This document shows, one piece after another, positions 13,347-24,224 of a stretch of DNA of 64,000 nucleotides. The DNA is from Clusia tigrina (taxonomy: Eukaryota > Arthropoda > Insecta > Diptera > Clusiidae), in the NCBI GenBank assembly GCA_920105625.2, contig OV050032.1:106066542-106130541 (forward strand), read 5' to 3'. Position 1 is the first letter of the stretch, and each line of letters begins with the position of its first letter. Under the pieces are notes generated by a model. That model was not told the origin of the DNA. It did not search any database and was given only the letters and a program-made list of their open reading frames with translations. The translations under genes were made by a program, and so were the position numbers.

Positions 13347-15306
13347 ACTTTGATTGGTGTAGGACGTACCGTATAAAAGTTAGGGCCATTTGAAGTTTTC
13401 TCAGTGTTTGATTTGGGACTCAAGGGTAGCATAGCTTTGAGCGATGGCTTAAATTGACAAGCGGCTTCAGTACTTCATTGTTACAAAATTTCAAGGTTTT
13501 ATGACGCTCCAGTAAAAAGTTACAAGCATTTGTATGTTGCAAACTTTGATGGGTGTAGGATGTACCGTATAGAAGATAGGGCCATTTGAAGTTTTATCAG
13601 TGTTTGATTTGGGACTCTAGGGTAGCATAGTTTTGAGCGATAGCTTAAATTGACAAGAGGCTCGAGTACTTTATTGTTACAAAATTTCAATGTTTTATGA
13701 CGCTCCAGTAAAAAGTTACAAGCATTTATATGTTGCAAACTTTGATAGGTGTAGGACGTACCGTATAGAAATTAGAGCCATTTGAAGTTTTATCAGTGTT
13801 TGATTTGGCACTCTAGGGTAGCATAGCTTTGAGCGATGGCTTAAATTGACAATAGGTTCGAGTACTTCATTGTTACAAAATTTCAAGGTTTTATGACGCT
13901 CCAGTAAAAAGTTACAAGCATTTGTATGTTGCAAACTTTGATAGGTGTAGGACGTACCGTATAGAAGTTAGGGGCGTTTGAAGTTTTGTCAGTGTTTGAT
14001 TTGGGACTCAAGCGTAGCATAGCTTTGAGCGATAGCTTAAATTGACAAAAGGCTCGGGTACTTCATTGTTACAAAATTTCAAGGTCTTATGACGCTCCAG
14101 TAAAAAATTACAAGCATTTGTATGTTGCAAACATTGATTGGTGTAGGACGTACCGTATAAAAGTTAGGGCCATTTGAAGTTTTATCAGTGTTTGATTTGG
14201 GACTCAAGGGTAGCGTAGCTTTGAGCGATGGCTTAAATTGACAAGAGGCTCGAGTACTTTATTGTTACAAAATTTCAAGATTTTATGACGCTCCAGTAAA
14301 AAGTTACAAGCATTTGTATGTTGCAAACTTTGATAGGTGTAGGACGTACCGTATAGAAGTTATGGCCATTTGAAGTTTTATCAGTGTTTGATTTGGGACT
14401 CTAGGGTAGCATAGTTTTGAGCGATAGCTTAAATTGACAAGAGGCTCGAGTACTTTATTGTTACAAAATTTCAAGGTTTTATGACGCTCCAGTAAAAAGT
14501 TACAAGCATTTGAATGTTGCCAACTTTGATAGGTGTAGGACGTATCGTATAGAAGTTAGGGGCGTTAGAAGTTTTATCAGTGTTTGATTTGGGACTCTAG
14601 GGTAGCATAGCTTTGAGCGATGGCTTAAATTGAGAAGAGGCTCGAGTACTTTATTGTTACAAAATTTCAAGGTTTTATGACGCTCCAGTAAAAACTTACA
14701 AGCATTTGTATGTTGCAAACTTTGATAGGTGTAGGACGTACCGTAAAGAAGTTAGTGGCGTATGAAGTTTTATCAGTGTTTGATTTGGGACTCTAGGGTA
14801 GCATAGCTTTGAGCGATAGCTTAAATTGACAAGAGGCTCGAGTACTTTATTGTTACAAAATTTCAAGGTTTTATGACGCTCCAGTAAAAAGTTACAAGCA
14901 TTTGTATGTTGCAAACTTTGATAGGTGTAGGACGTACCGTATAGAAGTTAGGGCCATTTGAAGTTTTATCAGTGTTTGATTTGGGACTCTAGGGTAGCAT
15001 AGCTTTGAGCGATAGCTTAAATTGACAAGATGCTCGATTACTTTATTGTTACAAAATTTCAAGGTTTTATGACGCTCCAGTAAAAAGATACAAGCATTTG
15101 TATGTTGCAAACTTTGATAGGTGTAGGACGTACCGTAAAGAAGTTAGGGGCGTTTGAAGTTTTATCAGTGTTTGATTTGGGACTCTATGGTAGCATAGCT
15201 TTGAGCGATAGCTTAAATTGACAAGAGGCTCGGGTACTTCATTGTTACAAAATTTCAATGTTCTATGACGCTCCAGTAAAAAGTTACAAGCATTTGTATT
15301 TTGCAA
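13347..15306 (+). repeat. 10-mer unit (1960 bp), copy 1
   Basis: Monomers with GTTTTCTCAGTG, GCGGCTTCAG, GATGGGTGTAGGATG and GACAATAGGTTCG follow each other from 13.35 kb and recur in the same order 1960 bp downstream. Within this unit, 14282-15001 also matches 11158-11877 at an offset of 3124, including GTTATGGCC, GAGAAGAGG and GTTAGTGGCGTATG. The segment is thus a mosaic of two older blocks. Confidence 0.75.
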
Positions 15307-16070
15307 ACTTTGATAGGTGTAGGACGTACCGTATAAAAGTTAGGGCCATTTGAAGTTTTCTCAGTGTTTGATTTGGGACTCAGGGGTAGCATAGCTTTGA
15401 GCGATGGCTTAAATTGACAAGCGGCTTCAGTACTTCATTGTTACAAAATTTCAAGGTTTTATGACGCTCCAGTAAAAAGTTACAAGCATTTGTATGTTGC
15501 AAACTTTGATGGGTGTAGGATGTACCGTATAGAAGATAGGGCCATTTGAAGTTTTATCAGTGTTTGATTTGGGACTCTAGGGAAGCATAGTTTTGAGCGA
15601 TAGCTTAAATTGAGAAGAGGCTCGAGTACTTTATTGTTACAAAATTTCAATGTTTTATGACGCTCCAGTAAAAAGTTACAAGCATTTATATGTTGCAAAC
15701 TTTGATAGGTGTAGGACGTACCGTATAGAAGTTAGAGCCATTTGAAGTTTTATCAGTGTTTGATTTGGCACTCTAGGGTAGCATAGCTTTGAGCGATGGC
15801 TTAAATTGACAATAGGTTCGAGTACTTCATTGTTACAAAATTTCAAGGTTTTATGACGCTCCAGTAAAAAGTTACAAGCATTTGTATGTTGCAAACTTTG
15901 ATAGGTGTAGGACGTACCGTATAGAAGTTAGGGGCGTTTGAAGTTTTATTAGTGTTTGATTTGGGACTCAAGCGTAGCATAGCTTTGAGCGATAGCTTAA
16001 ATTGACAAAAGGCTCGGGTACTTCATTGTTACAAAATTTCAAGGTCTTATGACGCTCCAGTAAAAAGCTA
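15307..16070 (+). repeat. 10-mer unit, copy 2 (partial, ~760 bp)
   Basis: The order of private variants from 13347 onward is repeated at +1960: GTTTTCTCAGTG, GCGGCTTCAG, GGATGTACCGTATAGAAGA, GACAATAGGTTCG and CTCAAGCG. Differences include AGGGAAGC in place of AGGGTAGC near 15590. Similarity ends near 16070, where the dimer run begins. Confidence 0.75.
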
Positions 16071-16071
16071 G

Positions 16072-16853
16072 AAGCATTTGTATGTTGCAAACTTTGATAG
16101 GTGTAGGACGTACCGTAAAGAAGTTAGTGGCGTATGAAGTTTTATCAGTGTTTGATTTGGGACTCTAGGGTAGCATAGCTTTGAGCGATAACTTAAATTG
16201 ACAAGAGGCTCGAGTACTTTATTGTTACAAAATTTCAAGGTTTTATGACGCTCCAGTAAAAAGTTACAAGCATTTGTATGTTGCAAACTTTGATAGGTGT
16301 AGGACGTACCGTATAGAAGTTAGGGCCATTTGAAGTTTTATCAGTGTTTGATTTGGGACTCTAGGGTAGCATAGCTTTGAGCGATAGCTTAAATTGACAA
16401 GAGGCTCGAGTACTTTATTGTTACAAAATTTCAAGATTTTATGACGCTCCAGTAAAAAGTTACAAGCATTTGTATGTTGCAAACTTTGATAGGTGTAGGA
16501 CGTACCGTAAAGAAGTTAGTGGCGTATGAAGTTTTATCAGTGTTTGATTTGGGACTCTAGGGTAGCATAGCTTTGAGCGATAGCTTAAATTGACAAGAGG
16601 CTCGAGTACTTTATTGTTACAAAATTTCAAGGTTTTATGACGCTCCAGTAAAAAGTTACAAGCATTTGTATGTTGCAAACTTTGATAGGTGTAGGACGTA
16701 CCGTATAGAAGTTAGGGCCATTTGAAGTTTTATCAGTGTTTGATTTGGGACTCTAGGGTAGCATAGCTTTGAGCGATAGCTTAAATTGACAAGAGGCTCG
16801 AGTACTTTATTGTTACAAAATTTCAAGATTTTATGACGCTCCAGTAAAAAGTT
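16072..16853 (+). repeat. Dimer run (392-bp period)
   Basis: Two monomer types alternate, one with GTAAAGAAGTTAGTGGCG and one with GTATAGAAGTTAGGGCC followed by a monomer carrying TCAAGATTTTATG. The AB pair repeats with a 392-bp period (marks near 16118 and 16510, and near 16311 and 16703). The same pair recurs at 18.6-19.0, 20.4-20.9 and 21.6-22.0 kb. It is the smallest higher-order unit in the window. Confidence 0.78.
16203..16398 (+). repeat. Reference monomer of the 196-bp satellite
   Basis: I chose this unit as the reference because it carries the commonest base at each variable site and has exactly the modal length; the next unit begins at 16399. It has 73 G+C in 196 (37%), with 47 G and 26 C on the + strand. 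Landmarks by monomer position: CTCGAG 7-12, AAAATTT 27-33, GACGCTCC 45-52, AAAAA 56-60, first GTTA-N4-CATTTG 61-74, GACGTACC 101-108, second GTTA-N4-CATTTG 117-130, TTTGAT 145-150, AGCATAG 166-172 and GAGCGATAG 177-185. The start phase is arbitrary. Because 196 is not a multiple of three, no reading frame can continue through successive units. Confidence 0.93.
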
Positions 16854-17820
16854 ACAAGCATTTGTATGTTGCAAACTTTGATAGGTGTAGGACGTACCGT
16901 ATAGAAGTTATGGCCATTTGAAGTTTTATCAGTGTTTGATTTGGGACTCTAGGGTAGCATAGTTTTGAGCGATAGCTTAAATTGACAAGAGGCTCGAGTA
17001 CTTTATTGTTACAAAATTTCAAGGTTTTATGACGCTCCAGTAAAAAGTTACAAGCATTTGAATGTTGCCAACTTTGGTAGGTGTAGGACGTATCGTATAG
17101 AAGTTAGGGGCGTTAGAAGTTTTATCAGTGTTTGATTTGGGACTCTAGGGTAGCATAGCTTTGAGCGATGTATAGAAGTTAGGGCCATTTGAAGTTTTAT
17201 TAGTGTTTGATTTGGGACTCTAGGGTAGCATAGCTTTGAGCGATAGCTTAAATTGACAAGAGGCTCGAGTACATTATTGTTACAAAATTTCAAGGTTTTA
17301 TGACGCTCCAGTAAAAAGTTACAAGCATTTGTATGTTGCAAACTTTGATAGGTGTAGGACGTACCGTAAAGAAGTTAGGGGCGTTAGAAGTTTTATCAGT
17401 GTTTGATTTGGGACTCTAGGGTAACATAGCTTTGAGCGATGGCTTAAATTGAGAAGAGGCTCGAGTACTTTATTGTTACAAAATTTCAAGGTTTTATGAC
17501 GCTCCAGTAAAAACTTACAAGCATTTGTATGTTGCAAACTTTGATAGGTGTAGGACGTACCGTAAAGAAGTTAGTGGCGTATGAAGTTTTATCAGTGTTT
17601 GATTTGGGACTCTAGGGTAGCATAGCTTTGAGCGATAGCTTAAATTGACAAGAGGCTCGAGTACTTTATTGTTACAAAATTTCAAGGTTTTATGACGCTC
17701 CAGTAAAAAGTTACAAGCATTTGTATGTTGCAAACTTTGATAGGTGTATGACGTACCGTAAAGAAGTTAGGGCCATTTGAAGTTTTATCAGTGTTTGATT
17801 TGGGACTCTAGGGTAACATA
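16766..17820 (+). repeat. 1055-bp unit (five monomers + 75 bp), copy 1
   Basis: The block matches 17821-18802 at an offset of 1055, which is 5 x 196 + 75. The extra 75 bp is the internal duplication at 17171-17245. Shared private variants are TCAAGATTTT, GTTATGGCC, CTTTGGTAGG, GTAACATAG, GAGTACATTATTG and AAAACTTACAAG. Similarity fades near 17747, before the next copy begins. Confidence 0.8.
17171..17245 (+). repeat. 75-bp intra-monomer duplication, instance 1
   Basis: After TTGAGCGATG the sequence jumps back to TATAGAAGTT and runs again to TTGAGCGATA. A 75-bp segment (monomer positions about 110-184) is therefore present twice. Seventy-five is divisible by three, so the minus-strand frame stays open through the duplication and gives a spurious 97-codon frame. 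The repeated half has TTATTAGTG where the first half has TTATCAGTG. Confidence 0.9.
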
Positions 17821-18875
17821 GCTTTGAGCGATAGCTTAAATTGACAAGAGGCTCGAGTACTTTATTGTTACAAAATTTCAAGATTTTATGACGCTCCAGT
17901 AAAAAGTTACAAGCATTTGTATGTTGCAAACTTTGATAGGTGTAGGACGTACCGTATAGAAGTTATGGCCATTTGAAGTTTTATCAGTGTTTGATTTGGG
18001 ACTCTAGGGTAGCATAGTTTTGAGCGATAGCTTAAATTGACAAGAGGCTCGAGTACTTTATTGTTACAAAATTTCAAGGTTTTATGACGCTCCAGTAAAA
18101 AGTTACAAGCATTTGAATGTTGCCAACTTTGGTAGGTGTAGGACGTATCGTATAGAAGTTAGGGGCGTTAGAAGTTTTATCAGTGTTTGATTTGGGACTC
18201 TAGGGTAGCATAGCTTTGAGCGATGTATAGAAGTTAGGGCCATTTGAAGTTTTATTAGTGTTTGATTTGGGACTCTAGGGTAGCATAGCTTTGAGCGATA
18301 GCTTAAATTGACAAGAGGCTCGAGTACATTATTGTTACAAAATTTCAAGGTTTTATGACGCTCCAGTAAAAAGTTACAAGCATTTGTATGTTGCAAACTT
18401 TGATAGGTGTATGACGTACCGTAAAGAAGTTAGGGGCGTTAGAAGTTTTATCAGTGTTTGATTTGGGACTCTAGGGTAACATAGCTTTGAGCGATGGCTT
18501 AAATTGAGAAGAGGCTCGAGTACTTTATTGTTACAAAATTTCAAGGTTTTATGACGCTCCAGTAAAAACTTACAAGCATTTGTATGTTGCAAACTTTGAT
18601 AGGTGTAGGACGTACCGTAAAGAAGTTAGTGGCGTATGAAGTTTTATCAGTGTTTGATTTGGGACTCTAGGGTAGCATAGCTTTGAGCGATAGCTTAAAT
18701 TGACAAGAGGCTCGAGTACTTTATTGTTACAAAATTTCAAGGTTTTATGACGCTCCAGTAAAAAGTTACAAGCATTTGTATGTTGCAAACTTTGATAGGT
18801 GTAGGACGTACCGTATAGAAGTTAGGGCCATTTGAAGTTTTATCAGTGTTTGATTTGGGACTCTAGGGTAGCATA
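17821..18875 (+). repeat. 1055-bp unit, copy 2
   Basis: This is the second tandem copy, again with CTTTGGTAGG and the 75-bp insertion (18226-18300). One difference is GGTGTATGACG near 18407 where copy 1 has GGTGTAGGACG near 17352. It also forms the first part of the 3016-bp repeat, so a third copy of its content is at about 20.84-21.89 kb. Confidence 0.8.
18226..18300 (+). repeat. 75-bp intra-monomer duplication, instance 2
   Basis: Same breakpoints and same TTATTAGTG variant as at 17171-17245, displaced by 1055 bp. The shared breakpoints show a single origin followed by amplification. Confidence 0.9.
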
Positions 18876-20832
18876 GCTTTGAGCGATAGCTTAAATTGAC
18901 AAGAGGCTCGAGTACTTTATTGTTACAAAATTTCAAGATTTTATGACGCTCCAGTAAAAAGTTACAAGCATTTGTATGTTGCAAACTTTGATAGGTGTAG
19001 GACGTACCGTATAGAAGTTATGGCCATTTGAAGTTTTATCAGTGTTTGATTTGGGACTCTAGGGTAGCATAGTTTTGAGCGATAGCTTAAATTGACAAGA
19101 GGCTCGAGTACTTTATTGTTACAAAATTTCAAGGTTTTATGACGCTCCAGTAAAAAGTTACAAGCATTTGTATGTTGCAAACTTTGATAGGTGTATGACG
19201 TACCGTAAAGAAGTTAGGGCCATTTGAAGTTTTATCAGTGTTTGATTTGGGACTCTAGGGTAGCATAGCTTTAAGCGATAGCTTAAATTGACAAGAGGCT
19301 CGAGTACTTTATTGTTACAAAATTTCAAGGTTTTATGACGCTCCAGTAAAAAGTTACAAGCATTTGTATGTTGCAAACTTTGATAGGTGTATGACGTACC
19401 GTAAAGAAGTTAGGGCCATTTGAAGTTTTATCAGTGTTTGATTTGGGACTCTAGGGTAACATAGCTTTGAGCGATAGCTTAAATTGACAAGAGGCTCGGA
19501 TACTTAATTGTTACAAAATTTCAAGGTTTTATGACGCTCCAGTAAAAAGTTAGAAACATTTGTATGTTGGAAACTTTGATAGGTGTAGGACGTACCGTAT
19601 AGAAGTTAGGGCCATTTGAAGTTTCATCAATATTTGATTTGGGACTCTAGGGTAGCATAGCTTTGAGCGATAGCTTAAATTGGCAAAAGTATCGAGTACT
19701 TTATTGTTACAAAATTTCAAGGTTTTATGACGCTCCAGTAAAAAGTTACAAGCATTTGTATGTTGCAAACTTTGATAGGTGTAGGACGTACCGTATAGAA
19801 GTTAGGGCCATTTGAAGTTTTATCAGTGTTTGATTTGGAACTCTAGGGTAGCATAGTTTTGAGCGATAGCTTAAATTGACAAGAGGCTCGAGTACTTTAT
19901 TGTTACAAAATTTCAAGGTTTTATGACGCTCCAGTAAAAAGTTACAAGCATTTGTATGTTGCAAACTTTGATAGGTGTAGGACGTACCGTAAAGAAGTTA
20001 GGGCCATTTGAAGTTTTATCAGTGTTTGATTTGGGACTCTAGGGTAGCATAGCTTTGAGCGATAGCTTAAATTGACAAGAGGCTCGAGTACTTTATTGTT
20101 ACAAAATTTCAAGGTTTTAGGACGCTCCAGTAAAAAGTTACAAGCATTTGTATGTTGCAAATTTGGATAGGTGTAGGACGTACCGTAAAGAAGTTAGGGG
20201 CGTTTGAAGTTCTATCAGTGTTTGATTTGGGACTCTAGGGTAGCGTAGTTTTGAGCGATAGCTTAAATTGACAAGAGACTCGGATACTTTATTGTTACAA
20301 AATTTCAAGGTTTTATGACGCTCCAGTAAAAAGTTACAAGCATTTGTATGTTGCAAACTTTGATAGGTGTAGGACGTACCGTATAGAAGTTAGGGCCATT
20401 TGAAGTTTTATCAGTGTTTGATTTGGGACTCTAGGGTAGCATAGCTTTGAGCGATAGCTTAAATTGACAAGAGGCTCGAGTACTTTATTGTTACAAAATT
20501 TCAAGATTTTATGACGCTCCAGTAAAAAGTTACAAGCATTTGTATGTTGCAAACTTTGATAGGTGTAGGACGTACCGTAAAGAAGTTAGTGGCGTATGAA
20601 GTTTTATCAGTGTTTGATTTGGGGACTCTAGGGTAGCATAGCTTTGAGCGATAGCTTAAATTGACAAGAGGCTCGAGTACTTTATTGTTACAAAATTTCA
20701 AGGTTTTATGACGCTCCAGTAAAAAGTTACAAGCATTTGTATGTTGCAAACTTTGATAGGTGTAGGACGTACCGTATAGAAGTTAGGGCCATTTGAAGTT
20801 TTATCAGTGTTTGATTTGGGACTCTAGGGTAG

Positions 20833-23305
20833 CATAGCTTTGAGCGATAGCTTAAATTGACAAGAGGCTCGAGTACTTTATTGTTACAAAATTTCAAGAT
20901 TTTATGACGCTCCAGTAAAAAGTTACAAGCATTTGTATGTTGCAAACTTTGATAGGTGTAGGACGTACCGTATAGAAGTTATGGCCATTTGAAGTTTTAT
21001 CAGTGTTTGATTTGGGACTCTAGGGTAGCATAGTTTTGAGCGATAGCTTAAATTGACAAGAGGCTCGAGTACTTTATTGTTACAAAATTTCAAGGTTTTA
21101 TGACGCTCCAGTAAAAAGTTACAAGCATTTGAATGTTGCCAACTTTGGTAGGTGTAGGACGTATCGTATAGAAGTTAGGGGCGTTAGAAGTTTTATCAGT
21201 GTTTGATTTGGGACTCTAGGGTAGCATAGCTTTGAGCGATGTATAGAAGTTAGGGCCATTTGAAGTTTTATTAGTGTTTGATTTGGGACTCTAGGGTAGC
21301 ATAGCTTTGAGCGATAGCTTAAATTGACAAGAGGCTCGAGTACATTATTGTTACAAAATTTCAAGGTTTTATGACGCTCCAGTAAAAAGTTACAAGCATT
21401 TGTATGTTGCAAACTTTGATAGGTGTATGACGTACCGTAAAGAAGTTAGGGGCGTTAGAAGTTTTATCAGTGTTTGATTTGGGACTCTAGGGTAACATAG
21501 CTTTGAGCGATGGCTTAAATTGAGAAGAGGCTCGAGTACTTTATTGTTACAAAATTTCAAGGTTTTATGACGCTCCAGTAAAAACTTACAAGCATTTGTA
21601 TGTTGCAAACTTTGATAGGTGTAGGACGTACCGTAAAGAAGTTAGTGGCGTATGAAGTTTTATCAGTGTTTGATTTGGGACTCTAGGGTAGCATAGCTTT
21701 GAGCGATAGCTTAAATTGACAAGAGGCTCGAGTACTTTATTGTTACAAAATTTCAAGGTTTTATGACGCTCCAGTAAAAAGTTACAAGCATTTGTATGTT
21801 GCAAACTTTGATAGGTGTAGGACGTACCGTATAGAAGTTAGGGCCATTTGAAGTTTTATCAGTGTTTGATTTGGGACTCTAGGGTAGCATAGCTTTGAGC
21901 GATAGCTTAAATTGACAAGAGGCTCGAGTACTTTATTGTTACAAAATTTCAAGATTTTATGACGCTCCAGTAAAAAGTTACAAGCATTTGTATGTTGCAA
22001 ACTTTGATAGGTGTAGGACGTACCGTATAGAAGTTATGGCCATTTGAAGTTTTATCAGTGTTTGATTTGGGACTCTAGGGTAGCATAGTTTTGAGCGATA
22101 GCTTAAATTGACAAGAGGCTCGAGTACTTTATTGTTACAAAATTTCAAGGTTTTATGACGCTCCAGTAAAAAGTTACAAGCATTTGTATGTTGCAAACTT
22201 TGATAGGTGTATGACGTACCGTAAAGAAGTTAGGGCCATTTGAAGTTTTATCAGTGTTTGATTTGGGACTCTAGGGTAGCATAGCTTTAAGCGATAGCTT
22301 AAATTGACAAGAGGCTCGAGTACTTTATTGTTACAAAATTTCAAGGTTTTATGACGCTCCAGTAAAAAGTTACAAGCATTTGTATGTTGCAAACTTTGAT
22401 AGGTGTATGACGTACCGTAAAGAAGTTAGGGCCATTTGAAGTTTTATCAGTGTTTGATTTGGGACTCTAGGGTAACATAGCTTTGAGCGATAGCTTAAAT
22501 TGACAAGAGGCTCGGATACTTAATTGTTACAAAATTTCAAGGTTTTATGACGCTCCAGTAAAAAGTTAGAAACATTTGTATGTTGGAAACTTTGATAGGT
22601 GTAGGACGTACCGTATAGAAGTTAGGGCCATTTGAAGTTTCATCAATATTTGATTTGGGACTCTAGGGTAGCATAGCTTTGAGCGATAGCTTAAATTGGC
22701 AAAAGTATCGAGTACTTTATTGTTACAAAATTTCAAGGTTTTATGACGCTCCAGTAAAAAGTTACAAGCATTTGTATGTTGCAAACTTTGATAGGTGTAG
22801 GACGTACCGTATAGAAGTTAGGGCCATTTGAAGTTTTATCAGTGTTTGATTTGGAACTCTAGGGTAGCATAGTTTTGAGCGATAGCTTAAATTGACAAGA
22901 GGCTCGAGTACTTTATTGTTACAAAATTTCAAGGTTTTATGACGCTCCAGTAAAAAGTTACAAGCATTTGTATGTTGCAAACTTTGATAGGTGTAGGACG
23001 TACCGTAAAGAAGTTAGGGCCATTTGAAGTTTTATCAGTGTTTGATTTGGGACTCTAGGGTAGCATAGCTTTGAGCGATAGCTTAAATTGACAAGAGGCT
23101 CGAGTACTTTATTGTTACAAAATTTCAAGGTTTTAGGACGCTCCAGTAAAAAGTTACAAGCATTTGTATGTTGCAAATTTGGATAGGTGTAGGACGTACC
23201 GTAAAGAAGTTAGGGGCGTTTGAAGTTCTATCAGTGTTTGATTTGGGACTCTAGGGTAGCGTAGTTTTGAGCGATAGCTTAAATTGACAAGAGACTCGGA
23301 TACTT
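20833..23305 (+). repeat. 3016-bp-offset repeat, second arm (~2.47 kb)
   Basis: This is the second copy of 17817-20289. The 540 bp separating the arms (20290-20832) is another run of the AB dimer and holds the one-base insertion near 20623. After 23306 the sequence changes to TTATGATGCTCC and GCCATTTTAAG variants, which are not in the first arm. Confidence 0.88.
21242..21316 (+). repeat. 75-bp intra-monomer duplication, instance 3
   Basis: Same breakpoints as the other two instances, displaced by 3016 bp from the second. It was carried along by the 3016-bp higher-order duplication. Confidence 0.9.
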
Positions 23306-24224
23306 CATTGTTACAAAATTTCAAGGTTTTATGATGCTCCAGTAAAAAGTTACAAGCATTTGAATGTTGCCAACTTTGATAGGTGTAGGACGTACCGTAT
23401 AGAAGTTAGAGCCATTTTAAGTTTTATTAGTGTTTAATTTGGGACTCAAGGGTAGCATAGCTTTGAGCGATGGCTTAAATTGACAAGAGGCTCGAGTACT
23501 TTATGGTTACAAAATTTCAAGGTTTTATGACGCTCCAGTAAAAAGTTACAAGCATTTGTATGTTGCAAACTTTGATAGGTGTAGGACGTACCGTAAAGAA
23601 ATTAGGACCATTTGAAGTTTTATCAGTGTTTGATTTGGGACTCTAGGGTAGCATAGCTTTGAGCGATAGCTTAAATTTACAAGAGACTCGAGTACTTTAT
23701 TGTTACAAAATTTCAAGGTTTTAGGACGCTCCAGTAAAAAGTTACAAGCATTTGTTTGTTGCAAACTTTGATAGGTGTAGGACGTACCGTAAAGAAGTTA
23801 GGGGCGTTTGAAGTTCTATCAGTGTTTGATTTGGGACTCTAGGGTAGCATAGTTTTGAGCGATAGCTTAAATTGACAAGAGACTCGGGTACTTCATTGTT
23901 ACATAATTTCAAGGTTTTATGACGCTCCAGTAAAAAGTTACAAGCATTTGAATGTTGCTAACTTTGATAGGTGTAGGATGTACCGTATAGAAGTTAGAGC
24001 CATTTGAAGATTTATCAGTGTTTGATTTGGGACTCATGGGGAGCATAGCTTTGAGCGATGGCTTAAATTGACAAGAGGCTCGAGTACTTTATTGTTTCAA
24101 AATTTCAAGCTTTTATGACGCTCCAGTAAAAAGTTACAAGCATTTGTATGTTGCCAACTGTGATAGGTGTATGACGTACCATATAGAAGTTAGGGGCGTT
24201 TGAAGTTTTATCAGTGTTTGATTT

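Larger units (their letters stand above)
17817..20289 (+). repeat. 3016-bp-offset repeat, first arm (~2.47 kb)
   Basis: This arm matches 20833-23305 closely, including rare states: TCATCAATATTTG, GTTGGAAACTTTG, GGCAAAAGTATCG, TTGGAACTC, TTTTAGGACG, AAATTTGGATAGG and GACTCGGATAC. The offset is 15 x 196 + 76. The extra 76 bp is the 75-bp insertion plus one G in GATTTGGGGACTC near 20623. Similarity begins after a G/A difference near 17816 and ends at a T/C difference at 20290. Confidence 0.88.

Noticed and set aside
16364..16391. Hairpin or protein site at TAGCTTTGAGCGATAGCTT
   Set aside because: TAGCTT is a direct repeat 13 bp apart, not an inverted arm; AGCT is self-complementary, but a 4-bp stem is too short to support a hairpin or terminator.
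17048..17341. Longer minus-strand frames (97, 101, 105, 121, 123 codons) as possible real genes
   Set aside because: Each is explained by an indel in one unit: the 75-bp duplication, the extra A in CCAGAAAAAAAG, the lost C in GTACGTATAG, the lost G near 46665, or the 40-bp deletion at 25876.
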